From Baylisascaris procyonis (lineage: Eukaryota; Nematoda; Chromadorea; Rhabditida; Ascarididae): a stretch of 64,000 bases of DNA. Numbering within the stretch: position 1 is the first letter of the stretch; each line of letters begins with the position of its first letter. The position numbers and the translations under genes were made by a program. Of the stretch, positions 50,557-64,000 are shown piece by piece. Where the stretch lies: assembly GCA_037389465.1 (NCBI GenBank), contig JAZARR010000154.1:1984001-2048000 (forward strand). The letters are read 5' to 3'. The notes beneath the pieces are model-generated. The model ran no database searches and had not been told where the DNA came from. It saw nothing but the letters and a program-made list of their open reading frames with translations.

Positions 50557-53500
50557 ATGGAAACTTTCGACGGCTTTGAATATACGAAGAAAGATCTCAT
50601 CGGACACGGCGCTTTTGCGATCGTTTATAAGGGGCGTTATGTTGATGTAAGTGATTTAATTTATCTTTTATTGATGCCTTATTTTATAACGAAATACTTT
50701 TTTTTCTAATGTAGTGAATTTTTGTTGGGTGTGGTTGTAGTATTGATTTCTTTGAATGTGTGAATTAATGAAAACCTCGATCAATGCTGAGATAGACGGA
50801 TCTACATTACACATCTATGATCACTGGCTTTTCGTATTGGAAAATATTTAAACGGGAGCTAGATATCGAGGCAGAAATACGTTTCTTTTCGTTTTTTTTT
50901 TCATCTACATTCATCCAGATCTTATCCGAGCCGAAAGACGATGTTAAAGTGCAGCTGTTAAATGATGCGTCAAGAAAACGCTTCAGTTAAGGTCACAAGG
51001 CAATTTCTTCGTCGTTATAGGATGTACATCCACCTTTCACGATGATGCGGCTAGCAATTTGATGGATGCCTCCCTCAAGACAGTCAAGACTTATATTTTT
51101 GACAGTCCATTAGTATCTCCCGCTTAGACACTTTGCATCGTTTTTAATTCTCATCGTTTTGGTGGCATGGGGCAGAGGTCATGAGAGGTGTAAAGCGATG
51201 TTTGAATTTCTGTTGTCATCTTCGCTGGGAGATTTGATACTTATATAGTCACCATCAAGTCATCTGAATGAGCAAAGAAATCGTAAGGGAAAGCGTTTCA
51301 TTTGAAGAATCGTAATGAAGTAATCATTGATGTAAAGCATATAAACGTATAATTTGCACTTAAAACCTCGGGAATTGCTGCTGAGTGTAAACAGCAGCAA
51401 AAGCAAATTTGGCGAAACGGAATTACCACAGATCACGTTTCATTCTCACTCATCATCTTCCTTTTATTTATTGTTACCCTTCCCATAATCTATAACTTCG
51501 TAGCCATCTCTTTCATAGTCTATTTGTCTGAAGACATCTAGTTGGCACTGTTGTGCTATTGCATTCTTATGAATGGTGCGTAATAGTGTGCAGAATTGGG
51601 GGGATGGTGGGGAATTGAAGGCATCGCTGTTGGTTCGTATCGATTTTGCGCCTCAGAATGCTTCACTTTGCGTTTGCATCATTCGGCAAGCTTAAACAAA
51701 TCTTCGAGTGCCCCGAACACTTGATAAACTCTGAAACGACCCGAGAGACCATCATCGCAATTGTTTTTTGTTGCTCTACATCCGCTCATCATTTTCACTA
51801 ATAGGCATTTTAAGAATCTGCGCTTTTTTTTAATATGTAAGGGAAAACACTCTTAACCACCTATAAAACGCGCCATCAAAGTTTTGTATCATTAACCTAA
51901 TAATGCACATTGTAAAAAGTTTATTAATCTGCTCAATTGTTGCATCATTTTCTGCTTATTTTGAACTTTTTTTTAATCACAGATTTCTTGTAGAGGATGA
52001 AATGAATGATAATAAGAGAGTGGTTTAGTATATCCTCAAAGAAGCAATTTTGATAGATGATTTGCTGCTTTCTGGTGATCTTAAAATTCGTCTTTAAATG
52101 ATAAAATTGGTAAAATCTAACTTGATAATGGATATAACTTAGTAAACCAAAAATAAAATGTTAGTGGAATATTTATGTCATTATATATGATAGAATTTTG
52201 CATAATAATTTACTATTGGAGTAGAAATTTCGCTGAAACTTTTGCTCTTAGCTAATATTTTGCCGTTTTATTTAGAAACGGTCATTTGCATATATTGCGA
52301 TGCTTAAGAAATTATTCAAAGTGAGCAGTCAACAAAAACCCAAAAAAAAGAACTGATCCTTTTCGAATGTTTTGAAGAAAAAACGACTGAGAAATGCAAT
52401 ATTTCGACACGATTTCTGATTAAATCAACTGTAATATTTTCGAGGTCATTATACCACAATTATTGCTAAAAACTTTATCTTTTCAACTTAAAATTTCACT
52501 TTTTAGGTGATATCAAATCTTCATTGAAAATATCAGTATAATTTTTAGCATAAAGGGATGGACATATAGGACGTTTATTTTGGCATTTTTATCTACTGAT
52601 CTAATTTGTTAACCTTTTGCCTCTTATTCCTTATCGCTTCATGGAAAATTCCCATAAATTGACAGTCTTTTTTTAGTATTTTGATGCAATTGATTTAAGC
52701 GAAATCTGCAATTAATTGCTGATCGTCTGATAGGAAATCAGTTAAAATTGTTTTATAAATGGAAATGAATGTGAATGTAATACAAAAATTTTATTAAACG
52801 ACCATCTACGGTGTTTTATTCACTCTCGCGAATTTGCATTTGCAAAGGGCATTATGTTCACGTTGCATCTATATTATTTTTATGTATCGGTCTATTCTTT
52901 CGGATGTGTTAAGTCATGGTGAAGTTGTAAAACCTGATAGGTATAATCTACATTTTGGGAAGGTCGCCTATACCAACTTTCAGATTAGTCCACTCATCTT
53001 CAAAAAGTTTTAAAGGCGTTGAAAAACTTGGACGCTTTTGCGTCTATGCCACAAAACGAGGGTGTTGCTTCAGATGAGCTGAAAGGATGTGCATTTTTGT
53101 GTTCCGCAATAAATCACTTACCGGTAAATTATATGTTTAATATATTTTCCTATGATATTTTCCTCGATTCTTTTTAACCAGATAGGTTTGAAATTAAAAT
53201 CGGGATGGTATAAAATGAAACTTGGATCGTACTAAAGTGAAAAAAAAAACTATTGTTTGAAATGCGTGAAAATGAATAGATGACTGCGTTTGTTTTTTTA
53301 AGCAAATGGATCAGCGTGTAAGATGATATTGTCCCAAATCATCGATTATGCTCAACGAATTTCATTGCTAACGATTGAGTGCTTTTCGACTGGAAGTGTT
53401 GGATAGGCGGATATACACACATAATTGTGCTTGGACACTATTGTCTAGTGGTGTGATTAGCAATTGTCCATTTATGATAATGCAGTAAATTTGAATATTT

Positions 53501-56500
53501 TTCAATAGATTTGTATAGGAGATCAGATGAGTTATTGATGGAAAAATTCATTTCACTAAGTGTGTTCGATGCACTAAACGATATTCGAGGAAAGCAAGTC
53601 ATGTCGATGCGTAGATGTTTCCCAATTTGTCGGTTGCCAAGCTTATAGTGCGCTATGAAGATGACCATGTTTCGAATCCTCTAAGTGTGTTTTGCCTCGC
53701 TGATTCAATTAGTTGCCATCATTCTTTTCTCTTAATGGCTTCAACTGTTTGGCTCGTTTCGTTTAATGCGCATCAGGGACCGTTTTAGCTGTGCGTAAAT
53801 TGCCGATTGCGTAGGAGCAACGATGCTGCCATCGATAGAACGGTCACGCAGGATGACTAACGAAGGGGACGCTAGATTTATGGATTGTAAGAGCCAGGAA
53901 TAGAGTGCAAATGCATCAAAGTTTTTGCAGAAATTTTTGCATATTTCACTCTTGTAGGTGTTAATTGACTAGCTGAAATGACTTGCCCATTCGGATGCTT
54001 CAACTCTTCTTTCATTTTAATTGAGAAAATTTTGAGGAAGTTGCGATCGAAATTGTGATGAGCAAACTTTCCATTGCTTCTCTTTTCATTCGTCGACAAT
54101 GAAGTCGGAGTCAAATTTGCAAGTGCTTCAAACATATTCAAATGCGAAGAAATTCTATCTAACTTGCATGAATTACTGTTAATTATAGTGTAATAATAAT
54201 TTTTTACAGCAGAGAGCATTCACTATAACTGAGGCAGAATAGAGATTAATTTGAACGTTAAAGGTGATATAATTTTCAGAAGAAAGATGTGCCGGTTGCA
54301 ATCAAAAGTATCGCAAAAAAGAATCTATCGAAATCGAAAAATTTGCTCACCAAAGAGATTAAAATTCTAAAGGTTGGTTACTTATTGAATCGTTGTCGTA
54401 AATTTCTCTGAATTTTTTTTTTCCCCATTATTCCCGTTAATTTCCCTTATTGAAACCATTCGATCTAAACGAAATGCGCTCTCAGCATTTTATATTACAA
54501 TGAATTGTATATTTATGTTGAGATTTTCTGTGTAATTGATGAAATGTTTGTTTTTATGAGTTGAACAAATTACATTTCAATATAAAATAAACTCGTCAAT
54601 TACAATGACACTGGCTCTTTTATTTATTTAGAGAGACTTTTGATATTTTTGTTTAACGATTGAATTGACATATTTTGGGGATATATATATATATTTTTTG
54701 GTCATATAGCATTATATTTATATAAACACCGTAAAGCTTCGAATAAAACTTCTATCTTGATAGCGCTTTCTTCGATTATCCCTCTACGTTTCTCTTCCAT
54801 TCTAGCCTGTATAGGAAGAAATAGCTGCCGCTTTGATAAAGTAGTTCCCGTTTCAGTGAAATCATTCATCGAACTTGAAAAAAAACTTTATCTAAAAAAA
54901 ATTTTTGGAAAACAAATGATATAACTTTATGGGAGATTATATTCGAAATTCCTTAATTATCTCCACTTCATTTCTTTTTGAATTTTCCTAATCGGAAAAT
55001 TTGAACTATTTCTGAATATATGATACATTAAATGAATAGTGATAATATATGGGATTTTCAGGAGCTATCAAGTTTGCAGCATGAAAATCTCGTAGGATTA
55101 TTGAAATGTGTCGAGACACCGACACATGTATTCCTTGTGATGGAATATTGTAACGGCGGTGATTTGGGTGATTACCTGCAATCAAAGATCACTCTACCTG
55201 AGCCGACGATACAACACTTCCTTGTGCATATAGCACATGCTATTGAAGCGATCAACAAGAAAGGCATCGTGCATAGGTGAGCAATTTGATTTGAGTTGTT
55301 TTATAGGCATCAAATGCCCTTACGGATAAGTGGGATGCCCGCAGATTATAAATAAAAGAAGATGGGATTGAGAATAGCCATCAATAGTCTATTCATTGTT
55401 TAGGTTTCTTCGTTGATGCTAGAATTCTATTTGTTAAAAATATAGATGCGATTCTTGAATAACTTTAAAAGCTTTGTTATGGAATAGTCAGTTATTACTT
55501 GATGACATTAAAAGGAGAGGAACCTTGTTTCGTTGTTTTATTTATCGCTCTCAGCTTTTATTTCATTTCGATCAAATTATCCTATATTACCTTGTCGATT
55601 GATCATGAATTGTCTTCTATTGCCTTATGGATCACAAACCAACTGATAGTACTCTGATCGAAAGTAGTTAATTAATCTATACTTGTTTACAATTCTTCTT
55701 ATTTGCAGGGTGCTCATCATACCGACGTTTCGATTAATGTTTTATATTAAAGAATGCTTTATGAAGTGTGAATTGTATCGTATTATTTTAGGGATCTGAA
55801 GCCGCAGAATCTATTATTATGTAATCCCACTCGACGACCCAATCCTCCTGCTACCGATTTGATTGTGAAATTGGCTGATTTTGGTTTTGCACGCTTTCTT
55901 GACGATGGCACAATGGCAGCAACATTATGCGGTTCGCCGATGTATATGGCACCTGAAGTATGTTAGTATAAAAGATTAATCGAGATATTGATTTATAAAA
56001 GGAAGCAAAGTTTAATAAGATAGGAAGAGATTGGTATTGATTTCAATGTAGGAGGAAATAGCTTGATGGACGATTGGGCATTGAGAGTGATGCTCGAAGA
56101 GATTGGAATGACAGCTTTCAAATCATGCGCTCTACGGCAAGAAGACAAAACGTTTTCTTATCGAGTTCATAAATCACTGTCCACTTTTTCTTTATTTTCC
56201 TCAAGCATATTCAGGTGTTTATCATTTGTAATGTTTCGTCTTGTTTTTGTTGGGTTGTTGTCATCGATTATTCTCTCTTAATTGCACATACACAAATCAT
56301 TCAGCGTATTTACATCTCGAGCGTCTATTGTCATGACAGTCGACTGTCAGTAAGCGACATTTTTGCATACATAAGCACTTGATTATAGTGGGGTCCTTTA
56401 TCCTCATTCAAAAATCTGTGTTCACTTATAAATGCATCAAAGCGAACGTAAAGCGGATCACATGAAACGAGTTTAGCGAAGTTTTACCAACGAATTGAGG

Positions 56501-59500
56501 AATAAAAGGCGTCTACGAGAAAAACATTCAAAAACTCTTGATCAGCTCTCAGTATTGTTATTACTGATACATCTAGGAACGTTCTTGAAGCAGTGCTGAA
56601 GTGTCTAATGGGTAGAATCTTTCAGGTAATAATGTCGCTTCATTATTGCGCTAAAGCTGATCTTTGGTCAATAGGCACTATAATTTTTCAATGTCTAACG
56701 GGGAAGGCGCCATTCCAAGCACAAACTCCGCAGGCATTGAAACAGTTCTATGAGCGGAACAAGGAACTTCGACCGAACATTCCTTCATATTGCACTCCTC
56801 TTCTCAAAGATCTGCTACTGGGGTTGTTGAAGCGAAATGCGAAGGATCGCATCGAATTCGGTTGCTTCTTTTTTCGTATTTTCGTTAGCAGTGCTGCAAT
56901 TTTAAGGGGATTCATGAAGCTTTGTGTATTACTGCATACAAGTGAGATTACTGCAATACTTTACTGACCCACGTGATGGGCAATCTTAATCTTGCCGCTG
57001 CTAACTGCAGAGGAGGTACCTCCTCCGTCCTTCCTATTTTCGGATTATGTTGTGGCCTCAGCTGACGATGGAGGAAGGGGAGGAAGGGAGTGAATGGCCA
57101 TCGGGAAGAAATTTACCACCTTTTTTCACTAGTTCATCCTATTTCTTTTTCTTTATCTTGCTTCACCCAATTTTTCTAAAGGTTGTGGGCAGAGCTGAAG
57201 CCGAGCTGCGATTGTAACCCCTCTCCAATTTGAAGGAGAATAGACGAATTGGTGTATATTTCTATCGTCTGGTTACATTGGCATGATGAGTTTATGTGTG
57301 TTGTGCATTCGATGTTCATGTTGATTGAAAAATTAAGGTTTCCTTTCAACATTTTTAACGGTGCATTTTTATTTTGAGAGGAGAAGAAATCGGATAATGT
57401 CACTAGCTGACTTGTATTGTATTGACGTTTTCACATATCGCTTGAAAGTAAGGCAATGAATGATAAACGATCGGCAACTAAAAGTCTTTCAGTCTGCGTG
57501 TTCTAATTTCATTAATGATGCGAAATTAATAGTATTTGATTGTGACATATTTCTTTGATTAACGCTCTATTTTATGTGAATTTTTTTTTTTTTTTGATAG
57601 AAATAATACCATTGCTGTCATATAAAATTCGACTTCTTTCTTATATGAAACGATATATATCGCTATCAAATACTCTTATACGGTTTTATACCACCAGTCA
57701 CCAAATAAATATCATCGAATAGCAAATATCACCAAATACAAAAATCTTTGTAAAAAATTTGAAGGATATTATCAGTGTTCGCATCATTTTCGATCAGATG
57801 TGTTCTTCAGTTGAATATAATCCGCGTCGTATTGCAGAAGCATTTTTCGCTCATCCATTTTTACATACCGCACCATTGGCATCGCCGTCAAAACGGATTT
57901 TGGAATCAGCGGCCGCCTCCCCTCAGCATACTCCTTCGGCATCGAAGCGCATCAATGGTACACCTTCACCTGCCATCTCGCGTCGCATTCCTTCTTCGAA
58001 TCCATATTCCACCTCACCTCATGCACCCAATAGCACCACTCATCGGTAATTTCCATTTCCTTTCATTTCTCTTCAATATAGAATGAAATCACTGTTGAAA
58101 TATTTTAATTCTTCTTGGACCAGTTTTATATTCAATTATCAATTAGCAGAAGCGCTGATGGATGCTGTGTTTGATGAGTTGAACGGATACCTCTTTTTAT
58201 GTACTTTTAACTTTAGAAGTGAATCAATACAACAAATGCTCTGAATTTCCCTCTCTTTTTCTTCCAAGTATTCCCATTATTTAAGTGCTATAATTAGAGA
58301 ACAAATCGTGATGTTTCATTATACATTTGATTTATATAATCAAGAATAGACTTTTTTATTTATTTATTAGCATCTGAAGTGAAATATTTTAAAGGCTGCG
58401 AGTTGGAAATTGTTATCAGTTAATGGGAATTGAAAATTTCATTGAAGCAAATTGCATTTCCTTTCTGTTTCTGAGCATCTTAACATTTTCATTCTGACGA
58501 TTTTACGTTGTTTTTATTTTTCTTAGCGGAATACGTCCATATTTTGTGTGGTAGGTGGCTCAATTTGCTAAGAAGGATGTAATTTGCAGGCAACTTGACC
58601 CGGGAACGGGTAATACGGCAGCTGGGTTAGTTGATTCGGGTGATTTCACATTCCTACCGTCGGTCCACGGGCAGCATACACCTCAGTCGCCGGTTACGTT
58701 ACGACGGCGCACTTCATCTTCTAACAATCATGACTCGCATCTCGTTTGCCCTGTTAAACAAGTACAGGTTAGGTTTTGAGCAGTAGTGCTCAATTGATAA
58801 GTTCTGATTGGAGGCGATGATTTCAGTGGATTTTCATAAAGAGGGTGGTGAGATGGTAAAGGGATAAGAGGTGAACAAAAGTAGACATTTCCTTTAAATG
58901 AGTTAGGAGAAAGAATTGGAAAAGAGCATTTCTTAGGCATAACGCTTTGTTGGAGTGATGGAGAAGTGACGTTGAAAGAGACTGGTTTTTATGCGAAGCA
59001 CGAGGTATTTGTTCGTTGCAATCTTATATATCATTCAGGAATGTTTTTGCGTACATCACACTTCTATGTGACAACTGCCATATTCTCTAAACTCTCTGAA
59101 GTGCACTGTGTTGCTTTATAGCTTTCTAGGATTAGCTTAAAATGATTCGATTCATATGTTTTTGCAGCTGTAAGATTTGACTCGAGTGGGTGTTTTGCGA
59201 TTCTTCACCATTCTTTTGCTAGTTACAGGCAACGCTCAGCAATAGTAACTTCACTTCTCCAAACTGAAGTCTCAAATTATGAAATTATTGTTAAAGCCTT
59301 CGAACTTAGATGGAGTTTGAACATTGTGATTTTAATTTGGTTGATCGAAATAATGGCGTAACAAATAAGTTTATTATTGTTGTGAGTTTTCTATAACATT
59401 ACAACTATCTTACCTTATGAGTATTTCAAGTGATATTGTTAACTGTATTAACGTATTTTTATCTCATATTTTCCATCTCAAACATCTTTGATTTATCGAT

Positions 59501-62500
59501 AAAATATCAATTCAACTTTAAGGTTCATACGGCGGATTCGGGTGCATCTTTAAATATTCGCGCTGTACCCGTTCCTAGTCAACGTTTAGCATTCGCTAAG
59601 ATGGAAGAAAGGCGGAACGGTTCAGCGACGGCAGTTGCAAACCATTCAACCAATAAGCAGCACTCGATGTTTGGTGGTAGTCCTGCGACATCGACAGAGA
59701 CACGTCTCCCATCGATTGAACACATCAATTTACCTTCTAGTAAGTTTCGTTGATTTGAGATGATAATGAGAGAACCGCACAATCGAGAAGGAATAGTGGG
59801 AAGGGAGTCTTAGCCACGCATTACGAGAAACAATTCATCTTGTTTTTTTTTTTTTTTTAGTTTCTTTTTTTTTATAGAGAGGACGTAGAGTTCTATATCG
59901 TATTATGAAATGCTTTATTGGGCTTCTGAAAATTTGCATTTGCAAAGCAGCCTGTGATGATTTATCATTAAGTATCTTTGCATATCGATCCAACTCAAAA
60001 GCCGCTCAAGCAAAGGCAAAGAATTTCTAGAAATTTCTATGCATATTGTAGGTGAGATCGTGCATATTGTAGGGCATAGTGCATATTGTAGGTGAGATCC
60101 TGTAGAAATTTCTTGTTGATCCATCAAATTTCGAAGGATTATAGACATTGAAATATAGCAAGAAGTTTTTTATAGCGATCAGAGTTTCATTTTATTCCGA
60201 AAAGTTCATCAAAAACGATTTGTACGATTGGTTGAGTCACTTAAAACGGGAGGATATTATCATCAGACATTTTAATATTTGTTGGTAAATCAAAAGTGCA
60301 TATCATGCCACCTACAGTGGCACGTTTCTTTGCTTATGTAAATCACAAATGCTGAGGGCATCGAAACACTAAACGCCGCGTTGTTCATTTCGACAAAGTA
60401 CTAACTCTCTGGTATTATTTTACATTTGTAACGCTTAGACAGCTGTCTGTCTGGGACAATGAGTTCAGTGCTCAAACAAAGCAAATGAAGGTATTTTGTT
60501 TAGCGAGGGGGCAGCCGTGGTTTGACTGTAACTAAATTTGGTTGAGGTTCGATTAGCTTTGGTTTTAATCATTATTCTGATCGGGAGCTCTTGTTCTCGA
60601 ATGTCTTTCTACTCTGACACCTCTTTTATCCAGAATTGAGCTACTAAATGATTTAAAGAGATTGGGCCTAAATTCCATCGCCTAAATATTAAGGCATTTG
60701 TTTAAAGAAGCCGCATCGGAATTATCGAGTTAGATATGTGAGAATGTGATCTAGACGATTGTGATCGTTTACGGTGAAGATTTTACGAGTATTCCCACTT
60801 TTTTTTCAATTGCGCTTTGGTAGTCATAATGTGCCAGTGATTGTGATACGTTCGGGTACTACTTCGAGCTAAGGTTCACGCTTAAAATGTTTTGCTTGAG
60901 AACAACGAGAAAAAAAAATAAACGAAGAGTTGTTTTTATTGATTGTGGTTAGCAGTTGAGATGAAATAAAAGGTGCCGCAACGCGAAAAGCGTTGCTGTT
61001 TGTTTGTGTAGGATGGAAGCAGTTGTGATGCATAGTGCATTGCAAGACGAGAGCATCTCATCGATCAGATTTCGTTTCTCATTTCCCTCTGGCCAATAGA
61101 ACAGCGTTAAATTGATTGCCTCAGCGCCGTATGCCGTCCCTCTATTCACTATCACGTGATATCATACCCTCAGGCAATACGCCCATTCCTATAATCCGGG
61201 ACTCATAACATCCACCTATCGTCGCTTAAGCAAGCGCTTTGCAAAAAAAACTTTCGAATCCCGAAGAAATGCGCCACAAGAGCCAAAAACTTCGTGCACG
61301 AACCTATCACCTCACTCATTTCTGCTCATGCAATTGGGTTTACATTAGAAGCTCTAGTTGCATTCACATTGAGAATTGATGCAAAGCAATTACCCACTCA
61401 TTCGTGTCTGAATGTTTTGTCTGTCCGAGTGTTTGAAGTGGTTTTAGGGAAGCAACCTCATGCGCATACTTTGCGAATGCGCTATTGCGCTGTCCTTATT
61501 GTTGCAATGGTCACGGTGATTTGCCCGATAGTCACGAATTTGGCGCCCTGAAGGGATGAATTTGCCAAGACGCAGGTGAATTTAGATGTTATTCTTACAA
61601 GAAAATGTCAAATCTATAGAAATTTAATTCGCATTTCATCGATCACGTTTATTCACAGAGGAAGAAGGCACGAATGGGGTATGGTCTATTTCAAAGATCA
61701 CGAACACGCAAAATGCCCTTTGTGGTGTGTTTGGCGATGACTTGGGAGTTTTTTCGGGGTTGGAGGATAGAAGTGGATGGAAGATTTCTTGCATTCGTAT
61801 ATTTTGCGATAAGGGTTGATTTTCACAAGGAGGTAACATAGGGATGATAAATTAAGGCATAGAGAATATATCACATGAAGCTATTGTTAAGAATGAAACG
61901 GCTATTGGGATTAAAAACTGTCCAGAAGCGTGTTTAGATACGTCAAAAATGAGAATAAAATATCACTGGAAACTAAGACTTGATTAGACAGAGTGAATGC
62001 ATAAAAAAGTTTCGAGCCTGAACTTTGACCTTTGCGATGCTGATTGAAATTCGAAAATTGCAGCGCAATTTGTGATCCGGGAGCCACGTGCATCTCGTCA
62101 CGATTCTGCATTGCCGGCACGTGCTCACCGTTATACGGTGGATGGGTTGGCTGGCACAGTGCCAACCTCTTCAGATGCTCCTTTTAATGCCCCTCTAGCG
62201 TCAGTACCCGAAGCGGAATCGAGCAATGGAGTTACGACAATACCGAAATCAGCGACCGTCGATGCACCGTTATCGTCGAACGAGCGTCACATCATCGAAC
62301 CAATCTCAGCGGTCGGCTCACCACCTAGTGGAGACACCGGTCAGGGAATAGGCGAAGCTGCAGCCGCATCCCCAGCTAGATCTCCAGCTAGAGAGGCTCA
62401 GCTTGGATCGCCATCACCGCCAATTGACAACCTGAAGTATTTATCGGTATCACCGCCACGGTCGTGCGCCTCGTTGACTGTTCGTGCAGCGCCCCGTTCC

Positions 62501-62520
62501 AATAATCAAATCTCATCGAG
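50557..62520 (+). CDS. unc-51: UNC-51 (ULK1/ATG1) autophagy kinase, 3' end outside window
   Basis: Exons: 50557-50646, 54280-54372, 55062-55276, 55792-55957, 56626-56860, 57838-58045, 58590-58767, 59523-59739 and 62064-62520; every junction keeps phase (about 619 residues). The serine/threonine kinase domain fills residues 7-275: glycine loop GHGAFAIV (16-23), catalytic Lys39 in VAIK, HRDLKPQN (132-139), DFG (162-164), GSPMYMAPE (180-188) and HPFL (272-275). Then comes a Ser/Pro-rich disordered region. DFTFLP at 354-359 lies where ULK kinases carry an ATG8-binding (LIR) motif, and PVKQVQVHT and PVPSQRLAF are shared with the worm protein as I recall it. The kinase phosphorylates autophagy-initiation partners such as ATG13, and in worms also guides axon growth. 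The conserved C-terminal partner-binding domain is not seen. Intron 1 is 3.6 kb. The start is fixed by METFDGFEY. Confidence 0.96.
50647..54279 (+). other. unc-51 intron 1
   Basis: A 3.6-kb AT-rich intron between the glycine-loop exon and the VAIK exon. No nested gene is convincing; a 113-codon minus-strand frame (53878-54219) has no domain or splice borders. In nematodes a long first intron often carries enhancers, but no element is identified here. Confidence 0.8.
57010..57025. repeat. Perfect 16-bp palindrome in unc-51 intron 5
   Basis: GAGGAGGTACCTCCTC is its own reverse complement. It is followed within 60 bases by a purine-rich stretch (GGAGGAAGGGGAGGAAGGGA) that can also pair with its right half. 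Its role is unknown. Confidence 0.85.
60041..60100. repeat. Short tandem repeat, three copies of about 20 bp
   Basis: GCATATTGTAGGTGAGATC and variants begin at 60041, 60062 and 60081 in unc-51 intron 8. They are flanked on both sides by AGAAATTTCT-like sequence. Confidence 0.8.
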
Positions 62521-63284
62521 GTATAGGTTCAGTTGATAGAACATTTATGCTGGTGGTTATTGAGATCTATATAATATCAGCTGTTAGGAACGAAGTAAAA
62601 TGAAATACTGTGGACGAGAGTGGGGAAATTGTGGTCGGCAGTAGTGGTGTCCGATATGGAGATATTGCTCTCAAGAGCATCCCCTAACTTTTGTAGGGAG
62701 ATAGCCGCGAATGTTGCCATAGTCTGCAGCAGTAGAAACTATGATCTATAAAAATATACGGCAAAAAAGGTTGTGGCGTAATGCCAAGCAGTAATCAGTA
62801 TCAGATGTCATGCATCGTTGCACAGGTTGTAAGCGATTTAGGCATAGGCTTGTGTTTCATAAATGCGAAGCTTTTCGATAGTAGTGTTGCGAATCATCTA
62901 CCATTAGATAAATTCATTTTGTTTGGCAATAGATTTGAAGTTTTGAAAATTATTCCTTTCATTGTTGTACAAGGGTGCAATAAACTACTGAGTGAATACC
63001 TGAAGGGAGTGATTCTGTTGAGGTGTTCGGACTTATAAATAAAGTCGAATTGCAGATGATCCATGCGAATCGTTTGTTTTTGTTGTAGGGATAGTTATTG
63101 CGCTGCGTTCTTTTTGTGGAACATGAATGAGGTGATTTAAAGGCGAGGAATTTGATGTCATATGCGAATAACATTCTTTTGCGTCTTTCGTAATGAAACC
63201 ATACATTTAGGTGATACTTTAGAACGCTGAAAAATTCCCTCTTAATACTAATAAATTTGAAAGTCATCGCCCCTCCTGCGGCAG

Positions 63285-63351
63285 GTTACTTTCTCGATCC
63301 CATATCTCACGAAGTGGGTCTATGCAAAACATTGACGATAGAACCAACTAA
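63285..63351 (+). CDS. Possible extra unc-51 exon or alternative end
   Basis: After CTGCGGCAG, the frame left open at 62520 continues as R-L-L-S-R-S-H-I-S-R-S-G-S-M-Q-N-I-D-D and then T-N with a TAA at 63349. The Ser/Arg content fits the disordered region, but a stop here would omit the conserved C-terminal domain. It could be an alternative short end, or use an inner donor such as GTGGGT. Weak support. Confidence 0.2.
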
Positions 63352-64000
63352 GACATTCGCATTGTGGATTCCTTTTGGTAAAGCATTTCATCGTTGTCAG
63401 ATATAAGTTTACGGTTAATATTTGAACATGCGCAGCGTATTATTCAGACCACAAATAGGAACAGCTTTCCCCACTTTTTCACCTCCGAGTAAAGGGAATT
63501 TTATGGCGCATTATTTCATCCAAATTTATGGTGCAGTTGAATGCATATATAAACTTTAATTTAGGTCTTGTTAGGATAGATCTTATTTAAATGGCGTGCA
63601 AATGCTCGGCTTTACTAGACTCAGAAAAACGCTGAAATCCTGCTTTTCTCAATTATTTTTCTCAAATTTCCGTTTTCTTCCTTCTCCTTCGATTACAAAT
63701 GACCATTAAGTAGTTCGGTAATCTGCAGCCAAATATTGGGAGGGGTCGGTCATTTTGATGCGAGTGACATATCCGATATTGCAGAGCTTTATTAACTTTG
63801 AGTTGAAAACTGTCTGGCGGTCTCGAATTGTGATACCGCTACTCATTAAAAAGTTATGTTCACGAATCTGATTTATTGATTGAACCACTCAAGTTCCTTC
63901 TCCTTCGCCTCTCCATTCTTATCCACCCCGAAATGCTTTCATTGAAGGGATCGTTGATAGATCGCGTTCTTTGTTTATACATTTGTTTGCAAAAGCGTTT

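Noticed and set aside
53878..54219. 113-codon minus-strand frame inside unc-51 intron 1
   Set aside because: No recognisable domain and no exon borders; probably chance in AT-rich intron.
1..64000. CRISPR arrays, bacterial operons, rRNA genes
   Set aside because: None seen. The only regular direct repeats are the spacerless 49-bp tandem array, a short three-copy repeat and simple sequence.

Overview
The window looks like genomic DNA of a nematode, probably a larger-genome, parasite-type species. The only gene that can be named is on the + strand from 50557: the autophagy and axon-outgrowth kinase UNC-51 (ULK/ATG1 family). Nine exons join in phase to give about 619 residues before the window ends. 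Its kinase core, the order of its exons and several motifs in its disordered middle match the worm protein. Introns are long (about 0.5-3.6 kb), AT-rich, and end in TTTCAG, TTGCAG or TTTTAG. No bacterial-style gene density or operon is present; most of the window is intron or intergenic DNA.

Layout: (1) 1-6.2 kb: a GC-richer block (1-430), then a minus-strand chain of at least six phase-compatible candidate exons with no recognised family. (2) 6.4-8.7 kb: an old, diverged inverted duplication. Its spacer holds three related hairpins, two of which show compensatory base changes. (3) 10787-11080: six identical 49-bp tandem copies. (4) 12.6-13.5 kb: two minus-strand candidate exons weakly resembling the start of a DEG/ENaC channel. 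(5) 18.8-35.0 kb: a + strand gene of about 19 exons for a multi-Tudor protein with a Gly/Arg-rich C-terminal part. It carries an in-frame TGA in one Tudor exon and has two possible 3' ends. (6) 35.7-38.0 kb: a compact + strand gene for an unrecognised 121-residue protein. (7) 38-50.5 kb: mostly AT-rich intergenic DNA with simple repeats, a few doubtful ORFs and a degenerate tRNA-like element. (8) 50.6 kb to past 62.5 kb: unc-51, cut off by the window edge.

The three main + strand genes lie head to tail. The Tudor protein is expected to act in germ granules or small-RNA biology (inference from the domain), while UNC-51 starts autophagy. Nothing in the sequence shows that they work together. 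All exon boundaries were set by eye from reading frame, phase and GT/AG sites. Whole-gene calls are therefore firmer than individual splice sites, and minus-strand calls in the first 14 kb are tentative.
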